A stretch of 64,000 nt of DNA, taken from assembly GCA_021773555.1 (NCBI GenBank), contig JAJFKA010000129.1, positions 62,001 through 126,000 on the forward strand, read 5' to 3'. Both the position numbers and the translations under genes were made by a program. How positions within the stretch are numbered: position 1 is the first letter of the stretch; every line of letters begins with the position of its first letter. Shown here one piece after another: positions 56,760-64,000 of this stretch. The notes beneath the pieces are model-generated. The model saw nothing but the letters and a program-made list of their open reading frames with translations, made no database searches and had not been told where the DNA came from. Source of the DNA: Gammaproteobacteria bacterium (GTDB lineage Bacteria > Pseudomonadota > Gammaproteobacteria > Pseudomonadales > Azotimanducaceae).

Positions 56760-58193
56760 ATGAAGCATCAATTTACTCAATCTAATCCTGCGCTTCCCGG
56801 TCACCTGGGTGGAGGTGGCAGCCGCATTTCATACGGTTTGTTGTCGGTATTCTGGTTGATGGCGCTGATGATATCAGCGGGGCAGAGTCTCGCTGATGTG
56901 CGTGTTCAGTCATCTCAATTTTCCGTTTCACCAACCCTGACAAGCATCAAGGCTGATGAGCTGCTTTACGCCACCTGGTCAGAGGATGGGCAGAGAATTG
57001 GTGATGCTGAATTGATTCATACCTTGGTGAGAATCCATAACACTGCCGGGACCGAGGTCCAATTAGCACCGATCGGTATTTATCTTGGCGCTGAATTACG
57101 GCCTGACCAGGACCCCCGGGGCGGTTTTGGTGCCTCGTTCTACGCCTTCCTTGATGGGTTTGTAGTGGATGCGGCCGCTGGTGTGGCAGAGCGATTCAAT
57201 GCGGCGCCTGAAGAGTTGACGGGCACTGCGGGCAGTTGGTTAGGTTGGACTAATCGCTATCAGTTCGAGGCAGTTCGACTGGTGGACTTCAGTGCCGACT
57301 GGCGAGCTATCCCTGGGTCAGGACAGCCAGATGGCGATGTGATCGGCCCTGATCGACTTTACATCCAGCCCGATATCGCAGATTTAGTTCTCCGGCCCGG
57401 CGAGCAGGTTGTGCTGAAATTTGACTACCTTGCCGGTTCCAAATCGAGGCAGTTACTGGCGGATGAAAAGATAAATCTGCAGGACCTGTTGTTAACCAAT
57501 CTCTGGCAGTGGTTACGTTCCATCAGCTTTGTTATTTGGGCTTTGCTGGATTATCTGGTTTTACTTTGCGGAAGCTGGGGAATCGGTATCATAGCGCTCG
57601 CGCTTGTCATCCGGGTGGTGACCATACCGGTTACGCGATATGCACTGCGTCACCAGAAAAATGCCATACGACAACAGGCGGAGATTGCGCCATTGCTTGC
57701 CGAGGTCAAGCGACAGTATGAGGGTGCAACCCAAAGTGAAAAAATTATCGCGTTGTACGAATCACACCATTATGACCAATTGGCGCCGTTCAAGAGCATG
57801 GCCGGTTTACTCATACAAATTCCAATCTTCGTCGCACTGTTCAACGTGCTGGGTGAAGCGGTCGAGCTTCGTGAACAGTCTTTTCTGTGGATTGAAGACC
57901 TGGCCAGGTCAGACAGACTCTTTGACTGGGGTGTGGATCTACCATACTTTGGCAGTTACCTGAATCTATTGCCGGTCATCATGGCGGCCGTGACAATCCT
58001 GTCTACATGGCTGGCCAGTCGTCAGGCTGGCAATGAAGACGCGCCCACGTTGACACTCTTCGGGATGGGCGGCTTGTTTTTCTTTCTCTTCTACTCTTTT
58101 CCCGCAGCGTTGGTGCTCTACTGGTTATCCTCAAACTTCTTCCAGTTGATACAGCAGTCTTTTGAAAACTTGCTGGTGGGTAAAAAACCGTGA
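56760..58193 (+). CDS. YidC/Oxa1-family insertase paralogue
   Basis: A 477-residue membrane protein. After a signal/first helix (residues 26-45) it has a non-standard soluble domain (46-235), then the YidC core: LALVIRVVTIPVTRYALRHQ with R285 at the position of the groove arginine of E. coli YidC, GLLIQIPIFVALFNVLGEAVELREQ, and SFPAALVLYWLSSNFFQLIQQ. The soluble domain does not resemble the P1 domain. The main YidC gene normally sits next to rnpA, so this is an extra copy in a polysaccharide locus. Confidence 0.85.
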   Translation: MKHQFTQSNPALPGHLGGGGSRISYGLLSVFWLMALMISAGQSLADVRVQSSQFSVSPTLTSIKADELLYATWSEDGQRIGDAELIHTLVRIHNTAGTEVQLAPIGIYLGAELRPDQDPRGGFGASFYAFLDGFVVDAAAGVAERFNAAPEELTGTAGSWLGWTNRYQFEAVRLVDFSADWRAIPGSGQPDGDVIGPDRLYIQPDIADLVLRPGEQVVLKFDYLAGSKSRQLLADEKINLQDLLLTNLWQWLRSISFVIWALLDYLVLLCGSWGIGIIALALVIRVVTIPVTRYALRHQKNAIRQQAEIAPLLAEVKRQYEGATQSEKIIALYESHHYDQLAPFKSMAGLLIQIPIFVALFNVLGEAVELREQSFLWIEDLARSDRLFDWGVDLPYFGSYLNLLPVIMAAVTILSTWLASRQAGNEDAPTLTLFGMGGLFFFLFYSFPAALVLYWLSSNFFQLIQQSFENLLVGKKP

Positions 58194-58227
58194 CAATAAA
58201 ATCCCATGAGGCCGAACAGGATTGCCG

Positions 58228-59322
58228 ATGACGACCGACTCACCCCAGCGACTTGAATTTATTGGCGTCATGCGCGGCGTTGCATGCCTGTTGGTGGTTT
58301 ATGCCCATGTAATCGTTAACTATGCGCGCGATCACAAAATCTCACTTGAGCCGGTGAAATGGATTCAGGAAAATATAACCACACCTTTTGCGATAATCCA
58401 GAATTTTGGCTGGTTTGGTGTCGTGATGTTTTTTCTCATCAGTGGGTACATTATTACCCACACGATGCAGCGAGAAAATGTGGCTTCGTTTCTCGTCAAA
58501 CGGGTACTCCGGATATATCCCGCGTTTATTGTTTGTGTTGCGATCACGGCTGTTGGACGGTTCTTGTTGTACGACAAACCCTTCTATGCCTGGGATGAAT
58601 ATCTTCTCAGCTTCACACTGTCCGGCATTTGGCCTGACAAGCAGTACATTGTTCTCGGAGTTGAATGGACGCTGGTGATTGAGATGAAATTTTATGCACT
58701 CACATTGCTGGTTTTCTGGTTCCATAAAAATCGCCCGGAACTTGCCGTGGGATTACAACTACTCATCATTGGACTCGCGCTGTATTACTGCCGGGCGTTC
58801 GATAACACTTTTTTTCTGTTCACCGTCAGTATTTCTTATGTGCCATTCCTGATCGCCGGACAATTGCTGTACTTGCTGCGACAACACAAAGTGAGTATCG
58901 GATTTTTCTTCTGCGCAACAATTGCTTCTTTTGCGATCGCCATTTATGGGATTCGTACGCTACACCCGAGATATCTGTCAGCGGACAATGCTTATATGGT
59001 CACGTTCATGTACTGCTATGGTATTTTCTGTCTCGCGGCAATTTACTCGGAGCATATTCGATCAAATTTTATTACGCTGTTTTTTGAACGGATCAGTTAT
59101 TCGTTGTATCTCTACCATGGATTGATCTGTTTTTCGGTTCTGGAATTACTCACACCGTACGTTGATAATCACTGGGTTCGATTGGTTGTTGCGTTACCTG
59201 CAGGCTTTATCGTTTCCTGGTGGAGTTTTCAGTACGTGGAAAAACCCGCCCAGAACCTGGGTCGATACATTATCCGGCGCGCCAGAAACTGGCGGAGTTC
59301 AGCCGACCCGGTCAGCATATAA
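58228..59322 (+). CDS. Acyltransferase 3 family protein
   Basis: A 364-residue multi-pass membrane acyltransferase of the OafA/NolL family. RLEFIGVMRGVACLLVVYAH holds the catalytic His in RG...VYAH, and FFLISGYIITH is the next motif. These enzymes O-acetylate or succinylate surface sugars. It may decorate the polymer made here. AGG lies nine bases before the ATG; a TTG two codons up is not needed. Confidence 0.9.
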   Translation: MTTDSPQRLEFIGVMRGVACLLVVYAHVIVNYARDHKISLEPVKWIQENITTPFAIIQNFGWFGVVMFFLISGYIITHTMQRENVASFLVKRVLRIYPAFIVCVAITAVGRFLLYDKPFYAWDEYLLSFTLSGIWPDKQYIVLGVEWTLVIEMKFYALTLLVFWFHKNRPELAVGLQLLIIGLALYYCRAFDNTFFLFTVSISYVPFLIAGQLLYLLRQHKVSIGFFFCATIASFAIAIYGIRTLHPRYLSADNAYMVTFMYCYGIFCLAAIYSEHIRSNFITLFFERISYSLYLYHGLICFSVLELLTPYVDNHWVRLVVALPAGFIVSWWSFQYVEKPAQNLGRYIIRRARNWRSSADPVSI

Positions 59323-59326
59323 CTGC

Positions 59327-61936
59327 TTATCCGCCATCCACGCGAAACGTGATCATATTGATCGCATGGGTACGGGAGTCTCCGGAATCCGATACCTCTG
59401 ATGGCTTCACTGCGTTTCGATAGCGGAACACAATGTCGAGCAGACCAGTCGGATTGAGCACTGCGGGTGGGATTGGTACCTCAAACTCGTGATTTGCCGT
59501 GTCGGAAAGGACCAGTGTTTTGACGACCTGGCCATTGATGACAATTTCAATCTGTTGTTCTGGCCAGGTTTCGAAAACGTAGCCGGATATTGTAAATACC
59601 AGGTTCGTTGCAGTCTGGTTACCCAGGTTCAGAAATACGCCTGACTCGTGGCCGATCGATGAGGTCCCCCAGAACTCTGTACGTGACCACCCATGAGTAC
59701 GATAGTTCGAGGAGTTCCCGGTATCCTTGAAGCTAATTTCCTTGCCAGGGTTGTAGTGAAATTGCTGAACGTCAGACAATCGGATTTCGCTGATGGTGGT
59801 TTTGCCACCAGGTTGTGCAAGCTGAAAAACCAAAGGCGAGGATTCCAGGGCGAATAAATCCGAAGGGTCGAGCAGGTGAGTTTTTTCTCTCTGCCCGTCA
59901 CCTTTTCTAAATACCCAGGTGACGATCGTCCTGCCCTCGATGGAAACACTGATTTGTTCTTCCGGTTTCTCAGCGTTTTCATAGAGATTGTGCACAATAT
60001 TAAGCAGCGCTGATCCGTCGCGGTTATAGTTGATGTGCACCCGGGCCTGTTGCTGGCGGATTTTCCTGCCGGTCGCGGTAGGGTCGGTCCAGCCATCGTG
60101 TTGAAACTCATCAAGGTTTCCACCTTCCAGCAGGGTGAGGAGTAATCCCTGGAAATTACGGGTGGCATTGGTGTTGAGATTACGCTCGGACTTTCGCCAG
60201 GCACTCTCAAACCAGCTGAACCCGTCGATCTCATACTCTGTGATGGGCAGCAGATAGTCGACATTCCAGCCACTGAACCGATAGTGTTTATGGTGGCGAA
60301 TTCGTTTTTCGTCGAGCCTAACTGTGTAGAAAGATCTTCCCGGAAAATCTGCGGCATCGAGGTTGGCATCGGTTAACAGAGAAACCGGAATATCCGTCAC
60401 CGAAACGGGTGCATCGGAAATCTGAAAGGCAGACATGCTGCCTGATGGTTTCATCATCGTCAGGGCAATTGCGCCGCGAATGACCTCTTCAGCTACCACC
60501 AGCGCCGCACCGGTTTTGACGAACCCAGGCAAATCGGGCTGTTCTGTATTCAGACCGACTCTGTATTCGCCCTCACCGTGGTCACCAGCGACGACAATAG
60601 ATGCACGTTCGTAGATGCCCAACTCCTTAAGGCGATTGAGCAGCTGCGCGAGCAGCTCCAGTGATCCCTGTAACTGGCCTTTGTAGTACTGTCTGGTGAG
60701 TGGCTGATTGCCAATAAAATTGAAGTCCTTGTCGAATCGGTAAGGCGCGTGGGCGCCATAGAGATGATAAAAACGAAAGACGGATTTTTCCATGGTAACG
60801 GCGGAGCACTTCAGAAACTCATCCACCATGACTGTATCGAAGGTTTTAATATCCTGGGAATAGCGCCGTTCTTCGTCGCTCAACTGGCACTTTTGTTCAG
60901 GATTTTCTGCATTGATCGGAGGGAGTTCTAACTCGATGCGAAAATCGCCGTTGTTGTATATCCAGGGCTTCGCAAAATGCGGCGCGAGACGAAAGATGAC
61001 CATGTTGGCCACCAGTTCAAGATCACGGACACCGATCTCCGTGTAGCCGGTAACCATCCCGTGCGCGTCTTCGACGTTTGAGGCGACAAATGGATGTGAC
61101 TTCAGGGAATGCGGTGATGAGGACCAAAGGCGTACGTCGAACCCTGCCTTGATTAAATGGGCCGGCAGACTGTCGTCTATATAGGCTGAGTCCAGATATT
61201 CTCCCAGCGTTTCCGAATTATCGAATGCCTGGCCGCTGAGCAAGGCGGGAATAGACGCGTAAGTCTTGGGGAAAGCGCTGACACTGTTACGGAAAAACGT
61301 AAATCCTTCGAATTGATCGCGCAACTCCGGCGATTCGTTGAGTACTTCGTTGACGACATCAGCCTGCATGGTATCGAGCACAAAAATAATGACATTTTGC
61401 TGACGGGAGAAATCAAAGATTCCCTGTTTTAGAAAAGTGTAGTTTTTGTGTTCCTGTTTAGTGACATCGTCAATGAGTTGCGGTACGTATACCAGCGAGC
61501 TTAGTACCAGGACGATGGCTCCGAAAATGAAGTTGTCCAGTGTCTGTTTCTGAAATTTAAAAAACAGCACACCAATAATCAGAAAAGTTATTACCTGTAC
61601 GAATCCGAGCGTTCTGTTAGCCTGCCACTCAGGCTCTCCGCCATCCAGAAATCCGTACTCGCCTATAAAAAAGTTGATCTGCATCCAGAGCCCAACATTA
61701 ATCAGGCCAAGCGCCAGCAGACAATATCTCTCCAGCGATGCAGGTACCACTTCCAATCCGCCCCAGACGATCGCGAAACAACCAGCAGAGAGAATCAGTA
61801 GCTGATTTCGAAATCCGGACACGGGAATCTGCAGATTCGTCACATTGTTTGCGTACACATGCAGAAACGGGAGCAGGACAATAAAAAAAACACTAACGAG
61901 GGCAATCACCAATCTCTGTTGGCGGGTCACTGTCAA
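59327..61936 (-). CDS. Membrane-bound sulfatase/phosphotransferase-like enzyme
   Basis: An 869-residue protein. About five hydrophobic segments (residues 9-155) precede an alkaline-phosphatase-superfamily domain with IFVLDTMQADVV (metal D188, nucleophile T189) and VVAGDHGEG (D452, H453), and a C-terminal beta-rich part from about 590. A Thr nucleophile without the C/SxPxR sulfatase motif suggests a phospho- or phosphoglycerol/ethanolamine-type transferase rather than a classical sulfatase, like LTA synthase or YejM relatives (inference). TTG 61936 follows GGAG by nine bases. It is convergent with the acyltransferase. Confidence 0.8.
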   Translation of the reverse strand: MTVTRQQRLVIALVSVFFIVLLPFLHVYANNVTNLQIPVSGFRNQLLILSAGCFAIVWGGLEVVPASLERYCLLALGLINVGLWMQINFFIGEYGFLDGGEPEWQANRTLGFVQVITFLIIGVLFFKFQKQTLDNFIFGAIVLVLSSLVYVPQLIDDVTKQEHKNYTFLKQGIFDFSRQQNVIIFVLDTMQADVVNEVLNESPELRDQFEGFTFFRNSVSAFPKTYASIPALLSGQAFDNSETLGEYLDSAYIDDSLPAHLIKAGFDVRLWSSSPHSLKSHPFVASNVEDAHGMVTGYTEIGVRDLELVANMVIFRLAPHFAKPWIYNNGDFRIELELPPINAENPEQKCQLSDEERRYSQDIKTFDTVMVDEFLKCSAVTMEKSVFRFYHLYGAHAPYRFDKDFNFIGNQPLTRQYYKGQLQGSLELLAQLLNRLKELGIYERASIVVAGDHGEGEYRVGLNTEQPDLPGFVKTGAALVVAEEVIRGAIALTMMKPSGSMSAFQISDAPVSVTDIPVSLLTDANLDAADFPGRSFYTVRLDEKRIRHHKHYRFSGWNVDYLLPITEYEIDGFSWFESAWRKSERNLNTNATRNFQGLLLTLLEGGNLDEFQHDGWTDPTATGRKIRQQQARVHINYNRDGSALLNIVHNLYENAEKPEEQISVSIEGRTIVTWVFRKGDGQREKTHLLDPSDLFALESSPLVFQLAQPGGKTTISEIRLSDVQQFHYNPGKEISFKDTGNSSNYRTHGWSRTEFWGTSSIGHESGVFLNLGNQTATNLVFTISGYVFETWPEQQIEIVINGQVVKTLVLSDTANHEFEVPIPPAVLNPTGLLDIVFRYRNAVKPSEVSDSGDSRTHAINMITFRVDGG

Positions 61937-62117
61937 AACACGACTCCAGAATGCAGATTTGTTACGGTTTGCGAATTCTACAGGAAGCCGTGCGCTGATG
62001 ACGGAAAAATTCGGATTTGTTGGAGAATGATGAAGGGTGAGGGTAGTATTCCGCGATGTCGATTTTCGCGACCCGATTAAATCCAGGCATTACACCTTTT
62101 CGGAACAGAAGCTTGTG

Positions 62118-63215
62118 ATGAAGATTGCCGTTGACGCTCGAGCGTTGTCATCTCCCATTGTTGGTATCGGAAGATATACAGAGTCGCTGCTCCTTGAAAT
62201 GATCCCGAAAGGCGGACAGTGGTTCCTGTATTCCGATATGCCGCTACTCAGGGACTATTCGGTCCTCGGCGATGTGACCGTGCGGGTGCCGAACCGACCC
62301 GTCCGCCTCGCTCCGTTGTGGTGTCAGTTTGGGTTTACCCGCTGGGCACAGCGAGATGACATTGATGTGTTCTGGTCACCGCGACATCATTTGCCACTAT
62401 TACTCCCATTGCGAGTCAGGAAGATAGTCACCATTCATGACCTGGTCTGGCTCCGCTTTCCGCGCACCATGAAGCCGCTGGGTTGGTTGTTTGAGTTTTT
62501 GTTCATGCCGCCGAGCCTTTATCTGGCTGATCAGATTATCAGCGTATCGCAGTTTACGGCCAATGAGCTTGGCCAGGTTTTTAAACTTTCGCCGTCGCGC
62601 ATTTCGGCGATACCCAATGCTGCATTTCCCGGTGGTCAAAATGGTGCCGTCACGGCGCTCGGACCGGCAGATGTGGACGACGAATATTTCTTGTTTGTTG
62701 GCACACCCGAACCCAGGAAAAACCTTCTGCGACTGCTGCAGGCATTCAAACGGCTGGACCGGACGGGTATTAGGCTCTTTGTCGTGGGTAGTGATGGCTG
62801 GGGAAACCAAAATGTCGGACAGATGGCGATGCAACTGGGAATTGCTGAGTCGGTAGTTCTGTTCGGCCGAAGAGATGATGCAGATCTGGCTTACCTTTAC
62901 GAGCACGCGCTGGCACTGGTGATGCCCTCACTTTATGAGGGCTTTGGATTACCCCTCCTTGAAGCTATGAGTCATGGGGTACCAGTGATCACTTCCGACT
63001 GTGCGTCAATGCCTGAAGTAGCGGGTGAGGGTGGGTTACTGGTTGATCCCTATTCCATTGACGAGATTGCAACCGCCATGGGCCGACTGCTCGATGACAA
63101 GGCATTGCGTGCAAGGCTGAGCGATAAAAGCCGGGAACAGGCTGAGAAATTTTCCTGGCAGCTTGCTGGTGAGAGCACGCTGTCGGTTATTTCCGATCAG
63201 CTCCCAGACTTGTAA
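62118..63215 (+). CDS. GT4-family glycosyltransferase
   Basis: A 365-residue GT-B enzyme. N-terminal KIAVDARALSSPIVGIGRY and the donor-binding EGFGLPLLEAMSHGVPVI (E-x7-E) near residue 275 are typical. ATG 62118 is used because the preceding codons are not family-like. It probably transfers a sugar in the surface polymer. Its 3' end overlaps the convergent rfbC by 29 bases. Confidence 0.9.
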   Translation: MKIAVDARALSSPIVGIGRYTESLLLEMIPKGGQWFLYSDMPLLRDYSVLGDVTVRVPNRPVRLAPLWCQFGFTRWAQRDDIDVFWSPRHHLPLLLPLRVRKIVTIHDLVWLRFPRTMKPLGWLFEFLFMPPSLYLADQIISVSQFTANELGQVFKLSPSRISAIPNAAFPGGQNGAVTALGPADVDDEYFLFVGTPEPRKNLLRLLQAFKRLDRTGIRLFVVGSDGWGNQNVGQMAMQLGIAESVVLFGRRDDADLAYLYEHALALVMPSLYEGFGLPLLEAMSHGVPVITSDCASMPEVAGEGGLLVDPYSIDEIATAMGRLLDDKALRARLSDKSREQAEKFSWQLAGESTLSVISDQLPDL

Positions 63216-63744
63216 GGTATTGAGCCAGGGTCTGCTCATTTCGATCTTTATCGGATAACAGCGGCGCCTGAATTGGCCAGTCGATGTCAATATCAGGATC
63301 GTTCCAGACAATACCAACCTGATCTTCCGGGACATAATAGTCAGTACATTTATACTGAAAGTCAGCACTCTCTGAGAGCACCAGGAAGGCGTGAGCGTAA
63401 CCTGGTGGGACATAGAATTGCAGGTGGTTGCTTGCGGATAAGGTGACACCGAACCATTGTTTGAACGTTGGGGAGCCCGGATTGATATCCACGGCAACAT
63501 CAAATACCTCGCCGATGGAAACTCGCACAAGTTTGCCTTGAGGGCGAGTTCGCTGGAAATGCAGGCCTCTTAAGACCCCGTGTGACGAGCGGGAATGGTT
63601 GTCCTGGACAAATTTCCGGGTGATACCGGCTTCGTCGCGATAGCGTTGTTCCGAGAAACTCTCCAGAAAAAAACCTCGTTCATCGCCGAAGATGTCGGGT
63701 TCGATGATGACGACACCGGGTAGCACTGTCGTTGTGACCTTCAT
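63187..63744 (-). CDS. rfbC: dTDP-4-dehydrorhamnose 3,5-epimerase
   Basis: A 185-residue cupin-type epimerase in dTDP-L-rhamnose synthesis. [19 protein letters not shown] (catalytic H62), [13 protein letters not shown] and [12 protein letters not shown] are the family motifs. The ATG overlaps the stop of the next gene (rfbA) so the two are coupled. It implies that rhamnose is in the polymer. Confidence 0.96.
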   Translation of the reverse strand: MKVTTTVLPGVVIIEPDIFGDERGFFLESFSEQRYRDEAGITRKFVQDNHSRSSHGVLRGLHFQRTRPQGKLVRVSIGEVFDVAVDINPGSPTFKQWFGVTLSASNHLQFYVPPGYAHAFLVLSESADFQYKCTDYYVPEDQVGIVWNDPDIDIDWPIQAPLLSDKDRNEQTLAQYLTSLGADRK

Positions 63745-64000
63745 AACCGTTTATGGTGGTAGTTTAGAATTTCCATTAAATAGTCCCCGTAACCGCTTTT
63801 CTGCAGCGGCTCTGCCAACGCGGTCAGCTGATCATCGGTAATCCAGTCCTGGCGCCAGGCGATTTCCTCCGGACAGGCGATCTTCAAACTTTGTCGGTGT
63901 TCAAGGGTTTGTACAAACTGTCCCGCTTCCAGTAAAGAATCAAAGGTGCCGGTGTCGAGCCACGCCATGCCACGACTTAAGACCTCCACAGAAAGGTTAC
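63741..64000 (-). CDS. rfbA: Glucose-1-phosphate thymidylyltransferase (partial, 3' end)
   Basis: The last ~86 codons of RfbA, running off the window edge. [20 protein letters not shown] and CPEEIAWR are RfbA C-terminal motifs, and the tail [10 protein letters not shown] matches. It makes dTDP-glucose, the first step to dTDP-rhamnose, and the stop overlaps rfbC. The N terminus lies outside the window. Confidence 0.93.
   Translation of the reverse strand, partial: NLSVEVLSRGMAWLDTGTFDSLLEAGQFVQTLEHRQSLKIACPEEIAWRQDWITDDQLTALAEPLQKSGYGDYLMEILNYHHKRL

Noticed and set aside
1-64000. tRNA genes, rRNA genes, CRISPR arrays, insertion sequences
   Set aside because: Scanned for T-loop GGTTCGA-type motifs, regularly spaced repeats and transposase motifs; none were convincing.

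Overview
This 64 kb window is chromosomal DNA of a gammaproteobacterium. The gene content (rnt, pyrC, nth, rnfABDGE, yciB, yciK, ubiG, mnmC, hda, lapAB) and the neighbourhoods (metG-rnf-nth, mrp-dcd, gyrA-pheA-hisC-tyrA-cmk-rpsA-ihfB) resemble those of Pseudomonas and marine relatives. I cannot name the order. There are no IS elements, phage genes, CRISPR arrays, tRNA or rRNA genes that I can see, and coding density is very high, with many 1-14 base gene overlaps. TTG start codons are unusually frequent. All functional calls rest on reading protein sequences and motifs from memory of the families; no database search was run.

Layout. 0-9.4 kb: a rubrerythrin/Fe-S protein pair, RNase T and dihydroorotase, argG, and an rnf-nth operon transcribed right to left. 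9.4-13.2 kb: metG diverging from mrp, then dcd. 13.2-19.9 kb: envelope and housekeeping genes (DUF3108, DUF2066, a phosphatidyltransferase, PerM-type transporter, Hda), then a MurG-like glycosyltransferase with a secreted M20 peptidase. 20.0-22.5 kb: a GntR-ABC operon with a clear operator. 22.6-26.8 kb: NnrU, a diiron protein, and LysR diverging from a phosphoglycerate dehydrogenase. 26.8-33.2 kb: a leftward run with mnmC, a sulfurtransferase, SUI1, a membrane-anchored cold-shock protein, pdxJ, an SH3 protein, yciI and yciB. 33.3-39.5 kb: yciO, trpS, scpA, scpB, rluB, then yciK and ubiG on the other strand. 39.5-48.5 kb: the gyrA-to-ihfB block. 48.5-50.5 kb: lapA, lapB and a ComEA-like gene.

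50.8-64 kb (continuing past the window) is a surface polysaccharide locus: sulfotransferase with a coiled coil, two-domain glycosyltransferase, methyltransferase, a small YIDPGTG membrane protein, a YidC paralogue, an acyltransferase, a membrane-bound sulfatase/phosphotransferase-like enzyme, a GT4 glycosyltransferase and dTDP-rhamnose genes. In Pseudomonas aeruginosa the O-antigen locus sits in the same place, next to ihfB and comEA.

The two most unusual things are (1) the rnf operon, in which rnfC is missing as a gene and only its two-cluster ferredoxin segment survives, fused to the C terminus of RnfB, so the NADH/FMN module is absent; and (2) the YidC paralogue placed with a small divergent membrane protein and an alkaline-phosphatase-superfamily enzyme inside the polysaccharide locus. 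Smaller points are a CTG-initiated secreted SH3 protein, a [4Fe-4S]-type cysteine motif in TrpS, a 15-bp minisatellite inside mnmC, a terminator-ended leader before gyrA, and the absence of serC and aroA from their usual places.
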